The translations under genes were made by a program, and so were the position numbers. Below the pieces are notes generated by a model. That model had not been told where the DNA came from. It made no database searches and saw only the letters and a program-made list of their open reading frames with translations. A DNA stretch of 64,000 nt from Ideonella margarita (GTDB taxonomy: Bacteria; Pseudomonadota; Gammaproteobacteria; Burkholderiales; Burkholderiaceae_C), in NCBI RefSeq assembly GCF_038066635.1, contig NZ_JBBUTI010000001.1:496001-560000 (forward strand). The letters run 5' to 3'. Of this stretch, positions 1 to 10,734 are shown in pieces; the stretch's first letter is position 1; the number at the start of each line of letters is the position of its first letter.

Positions 1-1223
1 TCCATGCCAGTGGTCTGTCTGGCGTCTGGATCGATGTGACCAAAGGCCTGGATGTGGCCGAGGTGAAGGAGGCGCTGCCGACGCTGCGCCGCGGCGTGGC
101 TGCGTCCGATGGCGACGTGGTCGTGGTCGCTGACCCGGTGCAAGCCGCGGCAGCCGCGTGCCCGTCCGTCGTGCCCTTGCCAGCTGCTTCGAAGCCGGTG
201 CGGGCGCCGTCCCGCATGTCGGCCACCGCCACGTCGGTGCCTGTGGCGGCCGTGCCTCCGCCCGCGCCCACCCGGTCCCTGCAGGACGAGCTCAGCCAGG
301 CCGCGGCCGTGTGCAAGCAGGGCCGCTCCAAGGTGGTCTCGATGTTTGCCGAGGCCCGCATGGGCAAGGCCGTGGATGCCGAGCAGTGCCTGCCGCTGGT
401 CGAGGAGATTTCGGATTCGGTGTTTCGCAATCCGGGCGCGCTGGTCAGCCTGGCGCGGCTGAAGACCCAGGACGACTACAGCTACATGCACTCCGTGGCG
501 GTGTGCGCGCTGATGGTCTCGCTCGGCCGTGAGCTGGGCCTGAGCAGTGAAGAGTGCAGGGAGGCGGGCATGGCCGGCCTGCTGCACGACCTGGGCAAGG
601 CCGCCATGCCGCTGGATGTGCTGAACAAGCCGGGCAAGCTCACCGACGATGAGTTCGCCATCATGAAGACCCACCCGGAGCGCGGCCACGAAATGCTGCA
701 GGAGGGCACGGCGGTCACCGAGGCGGCGCTGGAGGTGTGCCTGCACCACCATGAAAAGATGGACGGCTCGGGCTACCCGCACCGCCAGTCGGCCGACCAG
801 ATCAGCCTGCTCGCCCGCATGGGGGCCGTGTGCGATGTGTATGACGCCATCACCTCCAACCGCCCGTACAAGGCGGGCTGGGACCCGGCCGAGTCGATTG
901 CGCGCATGGCGTCGTGGAACGGCCATTTCGATCCGGCGATCTTCAAGTCCTTCGTGAAGAGCCTGGGCATCTACCCCACCGGTTCGCTGGTGCGGCTGCA
1001 ATCGGGCAAGCTGGCGGTGGTGGTAGAGCAGAACCCGCAGAGCCTGGTGGCGCCGCTCGTCAAGGCGTTCTTCTCGACCAAGTCGCAGATGCCACTGCCG
1101 CCGCAGCTGATGGACCTGTCGCGCACGGCGGACAAGATCATCGGCCGTGAGAACCCCGAGACCTGGGGCTTCAAGCACCTCGATGAGCTGTGGGCCGGCG
1201 ACGCCGCACCTGCCCGCCGCTGA
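1..1223 (+). CDS. HD-GYP domain cyclic-di-GMP phosphodiesterase (5' end outside window)
   Basis: The reading frame is open from base 3, so the start lies upstream; the GTG at 36 is internal. The first visible residues (GVWIDVTKGLDV) resemble the end of the DUF3391 domain that precedes HD-GYP in many proteobacterial proteins. Counting from the GTG at 36, an Ala/Pro-rich linker covers about 35-80. The HD-GYP domain covers about 140-320, with the HD pair at H184-D185 (LLHDLGK), HHHEKMDGSGYP at 237-248, and a DVYDAITSNRPYK stretch. All metal-site signature residues appear intact, so hydrolysis of c-di-GMP is expected from the family. It is convergent with copA, with only nine bases between the two stop codons. 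The phosphodiesterase role is by family; nothing here shows the signal it senses. Confidence 0.9.
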   Translation, partial: HASGLSGVWIDVTKGLDVAEVKEALPTLRRGVAASDGDVVVVADPVQAAAAACPSVVPLPAASKPVRAPSRMSATATSVPVAAVPPPAPTRSLQDELSQAAAVCKQGRSKVVSMFAEARMGKAVDAEQCLPLVEEISDSVFRNPGALVSLARLKTQDDYSYMHSVAVCALMVSLGRELGLSSEECREAGMAGLLHDLGKAAMPLDVLNKPGKLTDDEFAIMKTHPERGHEMLQEGTAVTEAALEVCLHHHEKMDGSGYPHRQSADQISLLARMGAVCDVYDAITSNRPYKAGWDPAESIARMASWNGHFDPAIFKSFVKSLGIYPTGSLVRLQSGKLAVVVEQNPQSLVAPLVKAFFSTKSQMPLPPQLMDLSRTADKIIGRENPETWGFKHLDELWAGDAAPARR

Positions 1224-1232
1224 ACGACCTCC

Positions 1233-3704
<2,472 letters not shown>

Positions 3705-3796
3705 GGGCTCACTGTACCGGGCTGCTCCATGATCTGGCGCAGGTCTCGCCGGGCAACCCGGGGCGATACTTGATACATCTCAAAGAAGGAGCCCCC

Positions 3797-3988
3797 ATGA
3801 TCGAGCTGACCCTCCCGGACATGACCTGCGGCCACTGCGTGAAAAGCGTGACGGCCACCGTGCAGGCGGTGGACGCTGCCGCCACCTTGCAGATCGATCT
3901 GCCCACGCACCAGTTGAAGATCAGCTCGGCGCTGCCGGAAGCGGCCTTCAAGGCGGCGCTGGCTGAAGAAGGCTACCCGGCCGCCTGA
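3797..3988 (+). CDS. CopZ-like heavy-metal-associated (HMA) copper chaperone
   Basis: A 63-residue single-domain protein starting MIELTLPDMTCGHCVKSV. It has the HMA metal site MTCGHC near the N-terminus and the usual beta-alpha-beta-beta-alpha-beta length. The ATG at 3797 is chosen because an AAGGAG ribosome site lies at 3786-3791, five bases upstream; an in-frame ATG at 3770 would place that site inside the gene. The family binds Cu(I) in the cytoplasm and hands it to CopA, which is encoded divergently next door. GHC instead of ASC in the CxxC loop is common among free-standing chaperones. Metal identity is inferred from the neighbour. Confidence 0.85.
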   Translation: MIELTLPDMTCGHCVKSVTATVQAVDAAATLQIDLPTHQLKISSALPEAAFKAALAEEGYPAA

Positions 3989-4121
3989 GTTTGCAGGTGC
4001 GCTGCGGGCCGTTCAAGCCCGGGATGGCGCATCGCTGCAGGTGCTTATGCACGCAGCAGATACCGCAGGCGCGAACCTTGCCTACACTGCGCCCATTCAG
4101 ACACACATGGATGGAGCCCGC

Positions 4122-5720
4122 ATGAACCGTCGTTTCCTGCCCCGCACGCTGGCCGCCGCGCTGGCCGTTGGCTTGAGCCTGACCCTGATGGCCGCTGGCG
4201 CCCAGGCGCAAACCCTGCGCTGGGCCAGCCAGGGTGACCCGCAGACCATGGACCCGCACTCGCAGAACGAGAGCATGACCAACATGATGAATGGTCAGGT
4301 CTACGAGACGCTGGTGCTGCGGGACCGGCAGCTGGAAATCGTGCCCGGCCTGGCCACCAGCTGGCAGTCCACCGGCCCGCTGAGCTGGCGCTTCAAGCTG
4401 CGCCCGGGTGTGAAGTTCCACGACGGCTCGCCGTTCACCGCCGATGACGTGGTGTTCTCGGTCGAGCGTGCCAAGAGCCCGACCTCGCAGGTGGCGGCTT
4501 ATGCCACCGCGCTCGGCGAGGTGAAGAAGATCGATGCGATGACGGTGGAGTTCGTCATGAGCAAGCCGAACCCGGTCTTCATGGAGCACCTCAACAGCAT
4601 CTTCATCATGAGCAAGGGCTGGTCCGAGAAGAACAAGGTGCTCAAGCCCCTGAGCTTCAAGGACAAGGAAGAAACCCACGCCTCGCTCAATGCCAACGGC
4701 ACCGGCCCGTATGTGCTGGTCAGCCGCCAGCCCGGCGTGAAGACCACCTACAAGCGCAACCCGGCCTGGTGGGGCAAGTTCGAAGGCAATGTGCAGGAGA
4801 TCGTCTACAACCAGATCTCCAACGACGCCACCCGCCTGGCCGCCCTGATCTCGGGCGAGATCGACTTCGTGCTCGACCCGGCCCCGCGTGACGTGGCCCG
4901 CCTGCGCACCACCTCGGGCGTGAAGGTCATCGACGGCCCGGAGAACCGTGTCATCTACATCGGCATGGACCAGGCCCGCGACACGCTGCTCTACGGCAAG
5001 TCGCCCGACGGCAAGAACCCGTTCAAGGACCTGCGCGTGCGCAAGGCGCTCTACCAGGCGATCGACATCGAGACGATCAAGACGAAGTTGATGAACAACC
5101 AGTCGGCGCCCACAGCGGTGCTGGTGCCCTCACCGAAGGCTTATTACTTCGACAAGGAACTCGACACGCGCCTGCCGTTTGACGTGAGCAAGGCCAAGGC
5201 CCTGATGGCCGAGGCGGGTTACCCGAACGGCTTCGAGGTGACGCTGGACTGCCCGAACAACCGCTACATCAACGACGAGGAAATCTGCATCGCGCTGGCC
5301 GCGATGTGGCGGAAGATCGACGTGACGGTGCGGGTCAACGCCATGCCGCGCGCCACCTACTTCCCCAAGACCGAGAAGATGGACACCAGCCTGTACATGT
5401 TCGGCTGGGGCGGCGCGGTGACGGATGCTGAAACCACCTTCACCCCGATCTACCGCAACCGCGGCACCAATGGGGTGGGCGAGTACAACCGCGGCAACTA
5501 CAAGGACGACAAGCTGGACGCCATGGCCGCCGCGTCTACCGTGGAAACCGACCCGAAGAAGCGCGAGGCGCTGGTGAAGGCGGTGTTCCGCGAGCACAAC
5601 GCCCAGGTGCACCACATCCCCTTGCACCGCCAGTTCATTCCATGGGCCGCCCGCAGCAATGTCGAGGTGGTTCACCGTGCCGACAACTGGCTGGAAGCCT
5701 CCTGGATCACGGTGAAGTGA
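4122..5720 (+). CDS. ABC transporter periplasmic substrate-binding protein, family 5 (peptide/nickel type)
   Basis: The 532-residue protein begins with a clear Sec signal peptide (MNRRFLPRTLAAALAVGLSL, ending near AQA at about 30). The mature start TLRWASQGDPQTMDPHSQNE is typical of DppA/OppA-like family 5 binding proteins, as are FKLRPGVKFHDGSPFTADDV and LALISGEIDF. Start choice: ATG 4122 has a GGAG-containing site a few bases upstream and gives the signal peptide directly; the longer frame from 4041 adds 27 residues of no family character. Such proteins capture oligopeptides, dipeptides or other solutes for an inner-membrane ABC importer. No permease or ATPase genes lie nearby, so it is an orphan here and its substrate cannot be read from context. 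Confidence 0.9.
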   Translation: MNRRFLPRTLAAALAVGLSLTLMAAGAQAQTLRWASQGDPQTMDPHSQNESMTNMMNGQVYETLVLRDRQLEIVPGLATSWQSTGPLSWRFKLRPGVKFHDGSPFTADDVVFSVERAKSPTSQVAAYATALGEVKKIDAMTVEFVMSKPNPVFMEHLNSIFIMSKGWSEKNKVLKPLSFKDKEETHASLNANGTGPYVLVSRQPGVKTTYKRNPAWWGKFEGNVQEIVYNQISNDATRLAALISGEIDFVLDPAPRDVARLRTTSGVKVIDGPENRVIYIGMDQARDTLLYGKSPDGKNPFKDLRVRKALYQAIDIETIKTKLMNNQSAPTAVLVPSPKAYYFDKELDTRLPFDVSKAKALMAEAGYPNGFEVTLDCPNNRYINDEEICIALAAMWRKIDVTVRVNAMPRATYFPKTEKMDTSLYMFGWGGAVTDAETTFTPIYRNRGTNGVGEYNRGNYKDDKLDAMAAASTVETDPKKREALVKAVFREHNAQVHHIPLHRQFIPWAARSNVEVVHRADNWLEASWITVK

Positions 5721-5747
5721 TCCTTGAATCGCCGCCGCCCGCTGCGC

Positions 5748-6179
5748 TCAGCGCGTGGCGCGGCGGCGAACCGCGTCGAGGTAGGCGTGGCCGTCGGGTG
5801 GCTGCCCGCTGCGCTGCGAGGCCCAGATCATCTCGCCGAGGCATTCCATCACCTCGTGCTGGGCGTCGTGCAGCGAATTGCGCTTGGCGGCCAGCAACTC
5901 CACCGCCTGGCGGATGCCATGCGGCTGGTCGATCGACACCTGCTCGCTGATGGTCAGGTGCATCGACAGGTGCAGGAACGGGTTGGTGCGGCCGTCGTCC
6001 ACCGTGTAGACCTCGGCCAGCGCGGCTTCCACGTCGCTCAGGTCGCCGTGGTATTCCGGGTGTTCGTCGATCCAGCCTGCGGCCAGAACTTCAATCGGGG
6101 CCATGGGCTGGCCGCTGCGCTGCTTCGCGAGGGTTTCGCAGAAGAAGCGGCGGACGTCGTTTTGTGATGGCTGGAACAT
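5748..6179 (-). CDS. DUF1841 family protein
   Basis: A 143-residue cytoplasmic protein starting MFQPSQNDVRRFFCETLAKQ. It has the DUF1841 features GWIDEHPEYH, NPFLHLSMHLTISEQVSIDQP (spanning about 75-100) and a C-terminal HEVMECLGEMIWASQRSGQP block. The start at 6179 is chosen because the frame upstream is a low-complexity His/Gln/Arg run that is the shadow of the divergent exporter gene. The family is widespread in beta- and gammaproteobacteria and its function is unknown. It is divergent from the TSUP exporter with 18 bases between starts, so the two may share a promoter region. Confidence 0.88.
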   Translation of the reverse strand: MFQPSQNDVRRFFCETLAKQRSGQPMAPIEVLAAGWIDEHPEYHGDLSDVEAALAEVYTVDDGRTNPFLHLSMHLTISEQVSIDQPHGIRQAVELLAAKRNSLHDAQHEVMECLGEMIWASQRSGQPPDGHAYLDAVRRRATR

Positions 6180-6197
6180 TCGAGAATTGTCGCCGCG

Positions 6198-6950
6198 ATG
6201 AGCAACTTGATCACTGACCCGGCCTTTTACCTTGTCGCCATCCCGGCGGTGCTGCTGATGGGCATCTCCAAGAGCGGCTTCGGCGCGGGGTTCGGTGCGC
6301 TGGCGGTACCGCTGATGGCCCTGGCCGTGCCCGTGCCGCAGGCGGCGGCCGTGATGCTGCCGCTGCTGGCCATCATGGACGCCATGGGCCTGATGGCACT
6401 GATCCGCCATGCTGACAGGCCGCTGCTGCGCCTGCTGGTGCCCGCAGGTTTGCTGGGCACCGTCATCGGCACGGTGCTCTTCGGGCTGCTGTCTGCCAAG
6501 GTGGTGGCGGGCGTGGTGGGTGCCGTGACGCTGGCTTTCCTGGCGATCCGGCTGGTGTTTCCGCCCCGGGCAGATGCGTCACCGCCGCCGCGCTGGCTCG
6601 GTTTTCTGCTGGGCACCACGGCGGGTTTCACCAGCTTCGTGGCCCATGCGGGCGGGCCGCCGGTGGGCTTTTACCTGCTGCCGCAGCGGCTGGCGCCGGT
6701 GGTGTTCACGGCCACCACGGCCGTGCTGTTTGCGGTCATCAACGCGTCGAAGTGGGTGCCCTATGCCTGGCTGGGCCTGATCGACACCCGCAACCTGCTC
6801 ACCTCACTGGTGCTGGCACCGCTGGCGCCGGTCGGGGTGTGGATCGGGCTGAAGGTGGTGCGCCACATCAACCCGGTCTGGTTCTACCGGCTGTTCCACC
6901 TCGGCATGGGCCTCACCGGCATCAAGCTGCTGTGGGATGGGCTGCACTGA
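6198..6950 (+). CDS. TSUP family (TauE/SafE) membrane exporter
   Basis: A 250-residue polytopic inner-membrane protein with about eight hydrophobic segments. The repeated amphipathic signatures SKSGFGAGFGALAVPL (N-terminal half) and GTTAGFTSFVAHAGGPPVGF (C-terminal half) mark the duplicated TSUP/DUF81 fold. Family members move sulfite, sulfoacetate or other organic sulfur or carboxylate anions. The substrate is unknown here. Its last 29 bases overlap the end of the convergent amidohydrolase gene, which could hint at association with the aromatic cluster but may be chance packing. Confidence 0.88.
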   Translation: MSNLITDPAFYLVAIPAVLLMGISKSGFGAGFGALAVPLMALAVPVPQAAAVMLPLLAIMDAMGLMALIRHADRPLLRLLVPAGLLGTVIGTVLFGLLSAKVVAGVVGAVTLAFLAIRLVFPPRADASPPPRWLGFLLGTTAGFTSFVAHAGGPPVGFYLLPQRLAPVVFTATTAVLFAVINASKWVPYAWLGLIDTRNLLTSLVLAPLAPVGVWIGLKVVRHINPVWFYRLFHLGMGLTGIKLLWDGLH

Positions 6951-7806
6951 AGCCCAGCAGGCGCATCGCGTTTTCCTTCAGGATGAGCGGCTTGACCTTG
7001 TCCTTGAAGCCGGCCTCGTCGAAGTCCTTCATCCAGCGCTCGGGCGTGATCAGCGGGTAGTCACTGCCGAACAGCATGCGGTCTTTCAGCAGGGTGTTGG
7101 CGTACTGCACCAGCTGCTGCGGGAAGTACTTCGGGCTCCAGCCGCTCAGGTCGATCCAGACGTTCGGCTTGTGCAGCGCAAGGCTCAGGGCCTCGTCCTG
7201 CCACGGCCAGCTGGGGTGGGCAATCACGATCTGGATGTCGGGGAAGTCGATCGCCACGTCTTCCAGCAGCATCGGATTGCTGTTCTGCAGCCGCAGGCCG
7301 CCACCGCAGCGCATGCCTGAGCCGATGCCCGAATGCCCGCTGTGGAAGATGGCGGGCAGCTTGTACTCGGCGATCACCTCATACAGCGGCCAGGCCATGC
7401 GGTCGTAGGGCAGGAAGCCCTGCACGGTCGGGTGGAACTTGAAGCCCTTGACGCCGTGTTCCTCGATCAGCCGGCGGGCTTCACGCGCACCCATCTTGCC
7501 CTTGTGCGGGTCGATGCTGGCGAAGGCCACCATCATGTCGCTGTTCTTCTGCGCCGCGTCGCAGATCTCTTCGTTCGGGATGCGGCGCCGGCCCAGCTGC
7601 GATTCGCTGTCCACCGTGAACATCACCAGGCCGATCTTGCGCTCGCGGTAATAGGCCACCGTTTCCTCGATGGTGGGGCGCAGGCTGGAGCCGAAGTACT
7701 TGTCCGCAGCACGGTCGTATTCCTCGCCGTAGCTGTCAAACGGATTGCGGCAGGACACCTCGGCATGGGTGTGGATGTCGATGGCAATGAGCTCAGAGGT
7801 GTTCAT
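6922..7806 (-). CDS. CouO-like amidohydrolase (probable aryl-beta-ketoacyl-CoA hydrolase)
   Basis: A 294-residue amidohydrolase_2 family metal-dependent hydrolase with no signal peptide. Candidate metal and catalytic residues are all present: HxH at H12/H14, H125 in FKFHP, H155 and H158 in IFHSGHSG, H197 in VIAHPSW, and D249 in LFGSDYP. In known hydroxycinnamate clusters (CouO of Rhodococcus jostii, Atu1421 of Agrobacterium fabrum) an amidohydrolase cleaves the 4-hydroxyphenyl-beta-ketopropionyl-CoA intermediate to the benzoate and acetyl-CoA. It stands divergent from genes for a hydratase, a CoA ligase and an SDR, which is the same set, so that role is inferred here. Decarboxylases of the ACMSD type share the fold and are the main alternative. 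A dyad lies about 30 bases upstream of the start. Confidence 0.85.
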   Translation of the reverse strand: MNTSELIAIDIHTHAEVSCRNPFDSYGEEYDRAADKYFGSSLRPTIEETVAYYRERKIGLVMFTVDSESQLGRRRIPNEEICDAAQKNSDMMVAFASIDPHKGKMGAREARRLIEEHGVKGFKFHPTVQGFLPYDRMAWPLYEVIAEYKLPAIFHSGHSGIGSGMRCGGGLRLQNSNPMLLEDVAIDFPDIQIVIAHPSWPWQDEALSLALHKPNVWIDLSGWSPKYFPQQLVQYANTLLKDRMLFGSDYPLITPERWMKDFDEAGFKDKVKPLILKENAMRLLGFSAAHPTAA

Positions 7807-7835
7807 GGGATCTCGGCTTGCGATGGGTGGGATTT

Positions 7836-7856
7836 ATTTAATTATGAGAACTAAAT
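7836..7856. promoter_or_regulatory. Dyad operator candidate 1 (MarR-type) before the amidohydrolase
   Basis: ATTTAATT (7836-7843) and AACTAAAT (7849-7856) form 8-base arms with one mismatch around a 5-base centre, in an AT-rich patch of otherwise GC-rich DNA. It sits 30 bases upstream of the amidohydrolase start. The length and AT-rich arms suit a winged-helix dimer such as the MarR protein encoded at 18164. The assignment to that regulator is inferred. Confidence 0.5.
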
Positions 7857-7968
7857 GACCTGACGGCAAGTGACTGAGGTTGGTGGGGTCATGGCACTTT
7901 CCACTCCGCAAATGCAGACCTAGGGTAAGGCCTCATAGGGTTTGTTCTGTCTGTCCGGGAAGGTGGCA

Positions 7969-7993
7969 ATTTAGTTCAATGTAATAAGTAAAC
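7969..7993. promoter_or_regulatory. Dyad operator candidate 2 (MarR-type) before the hydratase operon
   Basis: The half site ATTTAGTT (7969-7976) is the inverse of the right arm of candidate 1. It pairs imperfectly with AAGTAAAC (7986-7993) across a 9-base centre. It lies 30-54 bases upstream of the hydratase ATG at 8023. The reuse of the same half site on both sides of the divergent promoter suggests one regulator for both directions; the different spacing weakens the case. Confidence 0.4.
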
Positions 7994-8022
7994 AGACACT
8001 GCAACCGCCTGAGGTCCCGACC

Positions 8023-8844
8023 ATGTCAGATCACGCCGCCCTGCCTTTTGTTGCCGCCACCGGGGTGCTTGCCACCCTGGACTTGCTGAAGATCGAAACC
8101 CAGGGGCCGGTGCTGCACCTGCGCCTGGATCGGCCCGTCAAGCGCAACGCCATCAGCGATAGCCTGATCCAGCAGATCCACACGGCCTTCATCAACCTGC
8201 CGGAAGAGATCCGCGCAGTGGTGGTAAGCGGCGAGGGCGCGCACTTCTGCGCCGGCCTCGATCTGTCTGAACTGGTGGAGCGTGACATTGGCGGCGCGGT
8301 GCTGCACTCCCGCATGTGGCATGCCGCGTTTGACGCGGTGCAGTTCGGCCGCGTGCCGGTGGTGGCTGTGCTGCACGGCGCGGTGGTGGGCGGCGGCCTG
8401 GAGCTGGCCAGCGCCTGCCATGTGCGCGTCGCCGAAGATTCGGCCTACTTCGGTCTGCCCGAAGGCCAGCGCGGCATCTTCGTGGGCGGCGGTGGCTCGG
8501 CCCGCATCCCGCGCCTGATCGGCGTGGCTCGCATGAGCGACCTGATGCTGACCGGACGCGTGTTTGACGCCGACGAGGCGCAGCAGATGGCGCTGGTGAA
8601 CTACCGCACGGCGGATGGCGAAGGCCTGGCCCGTGGCCTGGCGCTGGCGCACCGCATCGCCACCAACGCCCCGATGTCGAATTTCGCCGTGATGCACGCG
8701 CTGCCGCGCATCGCTGACCAGTCGCAATCCGAAGGCCTGTTCACCGAGGCCCTGATGGCAGCGGTGGCCGAGAGCACGCCGGAAGCCCAGACCCGCCTGC
8801 GCGCCTTCCTGGAAGGCCGCGCGAGCAAGGTGGTGAAGTCATGA
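8023..8844 (+). CDS. Enoyl-CoA hydratase/isomerase family protein (probable hydroxycinnamoyl-CoA hydratase)
   Basis: A 273-residue crotonase-fold enzyme. The CoA-binding and oxyanion segment GEGAHFCAGLDLSEL is present, and both hydratase glutamates are kept: E127 in GGGLELA and E147 in LPEGQRG. Lyase-type HCHL enzymes that release vanillin replace the first Glu by Ser, as I recall, so the two-Glu arrangement favours simple hydration of the cinnamoyl-CoA double bond, as in beta-oxidative (CouM-like) routes. It starts the + strand operon. Its TGA overlaps the ATG of the CoA ligase (ATGA), indicating translational coupling. The exact substrate is inferred from the ligase and amidohydrolase next to it. 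Confidence 0.88.
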   Translation: MSDHAALPFVAATGVLATLDLLKIETQGPVLHLRLDRPVKRNAISDSLIQQIHTAFINLPEEIRAVVVSGEGAHFCAGLDLSELVERDIGGAVLHSRMWHAAFDAVQFGRVPVVAVLHGAVVGGGLELASACHVRVAEDSAYFGLPEGQRGIFVGGGGSARIPRLIGVARMSDLMLTGRVFDADEAQQMALVNYRTADGEGLARGLALAHRIATNAPMSNFAVMHALPRIADQSQSEGLFTEALMAAVAESTPEAQTRLRAFLEGRASKVVKS

Positions 8845-10718
8845 GTGCGGCCGTGGATGCGCGCTGGCGCCATGCGCGGGTGGGCGGCTGTGTCGAGGCC
8901 GTGCTGGAACGCCGTGCCGATGGCACCCAGGTGCTGCGCTCTGCCGAGCCGCTGGGCTGGTTCCCGGCGCGGCTGACTGACCCGCTGGAGCAATGGGCCG
9001 CTGAAGCGCCTGACCGCAGCTTCGTGGCCAAGCGCCACCAGGGCGGCGACTGGCAGCACATCAGCTATGCCCAGATGCTGCAGCGCGCACAGGCCGTGGG
9101 CCAGGCGCTGGCCGTGCGCGGCCTGGGGCCGGATCGCCCGGTGGCCATCCTGTCTGACAACGACCTGGAGCACCTCACGCTGGTGCTGGGCGCCTTGTGG
9201 GCGGGTGTGCCGGTGGTGCCGGTGTCGCCGGCCTATAGCCTGGTCTCACAAGACTACGGCAAGCTGCGTCACATTCTGGGCACCGTCACGCCGGGCCTCG
9301 TGTTTGCAGCCAATGCGGCGTACGGCCGCGCCATTGCTGCGGTGGTGCCTGCCACCACCGAGGTGGTGTTGACCAGCGGCGCGATGGACGACCGCACCAT
9401 CACCCCGTTTGCCGACCTGCTGGCCACCGTGCCGGGCGAGGCTGGCGCGGCGGCGCATGCGGCCGTGGGCCCTGACACCATCGCCAAGTTCCTGTTCACG
9501 TCTGGCTCGACCAAGGCGCCCAAGGGCGTGGTGAACACCCACCGCATGATGTGCGCGAATCTGCAGATGATTCGCCAGACCATGGCCTTCCTGGCCGACG
9601 AGCCGCCAGTGCTGGTCGACTGGCTGCCCTGGAACCACACCTTTGGTGGCAACCACAACGTCGGCATCGCGCTCTACAACGGCGGCACGCTGTACATCGA
9701 CGAGGGCAAGCCCACGCCCAAGGGCATCCAGGAAACGCTGCGCAACCTGCGCGAGATTTCGCCCACCGTGTACTTCAACGTGCCCAAGGGCTTCGAGGAA
9801 ATCGCGCGGGCCATGTCCACCGACACGGTGCTGCGTGACCGCTTGTTCGCCAACTGCAAGGCCTTCATGTTTGCAGGTGCCGGCCTGAGCCAGGCCGTGT
9901 GGGACCAGCTCGATGCCCACGGCGAAGCGGCCACCGGTGAGCGCGTGCGCATCATTACCGGCCTGGGCATGACCGAAACCGCGCCGTCGTGCACCTTCGC
10001 GGTGAACACCGATGTGCGCTCGGGCGACATCGGCTTGCCCGCACCAGGCGTGGAAGTGAAGCTGGTGCCCGAAGCCGATGGCGGCCTGCACGGCAAGGTC
10101 GAGATCCGCTTCCGTGGCCCGCACGTGATGCCCGGCTACTGGCGCGCGCCGGAAGCCACCGCCGACGCGTTCGACGAAGAAGGCTTCTACAAGACCGGCG
10201 ATGCGGTGGTGTGGGTCGACCCCGCCAACCCGCAGCGCGGCCTGCGCTTTGATGGCCGGCTGGCCGAAGACTTCAAGCTGTCCACCGGCACCTTCGTGAG
10301 CGTGGGGCCGCTGCGCGCCCGCGTGATCGCCGAGGGCGACCCCTGTGTGCAGGACGTGGTGGTGACAGGCCTGAACCGCGACGAGATCGGCCTGCTGATC
10401 TTCCCGCGGGCGGACGAATGCCGCCAGCTGGCAGGCCTGCCCGCCGGCACGCCGCTGCCCGAGGTGTTGCACGCCGCACCGGTGCGCGAATTCTTCCAGG
10501 GCCTGGCCAACCGCCTCTGGGCGGCTGGCACCGGCAGCGCCAACCGGCCGACCCGCATGCACTTGCTGGCCGAGCCGCCGTCCATCGACCAGGGCGAGGT
10601 GACCGACAAGGGCTCGATCAACCAGCGTGCGGTGCTGGCCGTGCGCGCCGCGCTGGTGGAGGCGCTGTACGAGGGCGCTGCCAGCGACCCCTACGTCATC
10701 CTGCCGCAAACCCGCTGA
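8841..10718 (+). CDS. Feruloyl-CoA synthetase-like acyl-CoA ligase
   Basis: A 625-residue member of the AMP-forming ligase family; it would activate a hydroxycinnamic acid with ATP and CoA. The adenylate-binding motif FLFTSGSTKAPKGV is at about 217-230. A WLPWNHTFGGNHN segment, ITGLGMTETAPSC (A5-like) and FDGRLAEDFKLSTGTFV (A8 hinge region, with Lys) follow. The length and the WLPWNHTFGGN stretch match feruloyl-CoA synthases rather than the shorter 4-coumarate:CoA ligases of plants. It overlaps the preceding hydratase gene by four bases and is followed at 16 bases by the SDR gene, so these three look like one transcript. Ferulate, p-coumarate or caffeate preference cannot be read from sequence. 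Confidence 0.9.
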   Translation: MSAAVDARWRHARVGGCVEAVLERRADGTQVLRSAEPLGWFPARLTDPLEQWAAEAPDRSFVAKRHQGGDWQHISYAQMLQRAQAVGQALAVRGLGPDRPVAILSDNDLEHLTLVLGALWAGVPVVPVSPAYSLVSQDYGKLRHILGTVTPGLVFAANAAYGRAIAAVVPATTEVVLTSGAMDDRTITPFADLLATVPGEAGAAAHAAVGPDTIAKFLFTSGSTKAPKGVVNTHRMMCANLQMIRQTMAFLADEPPVLVDWLPWNHTFGGNHNVGIALYNGGTLYIDEGKPTPKGIQETLRNLREISPTVYFNVPKGFEEIARAMSTDTVLRDRLFANCKAFMFAGAGLSQAVWDQLDAHGEAATGERVRIITGLGMTETAPSCTFAVNTDVRSGDIGLPAPGVEVKLVPEADGGLHGKVEIRFRGPHVMPGYWRAPEATADAFDEEGFYKTGDAVVWVDPANPQRGLRFDGRLAEDFKLSTGTFVSVGPLRARVIAEGDPCVQDVVVTGLNRDEIGLLIFPRADECRQLAGLPAGTPLPEVLHAAPVREFFQGLANRLWAAGTGSANRPTRMHLLAEPPSIDQGEVTDKGSINQRAVLAVRAALVEALYEGAASDPYVILPQTR

Positions 10719-10734
10719 CCCCGAAGGAACATCC

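Noticed and set aside
3705..3796. Possible CueR operator between copA and copZ
   Set aside because: The GC-rich partial dyad here does not match the known CueR pattern well enough.
8023..10718. Vanillin-forming feruloyl-CoA hydratase/lyase pair
   Set aside because: The hydratase retains both Glu residues of simple enoyl-CoA hydratases, and no vanillin dehydrogenase gene is present; the beta-oxidative route fits better.
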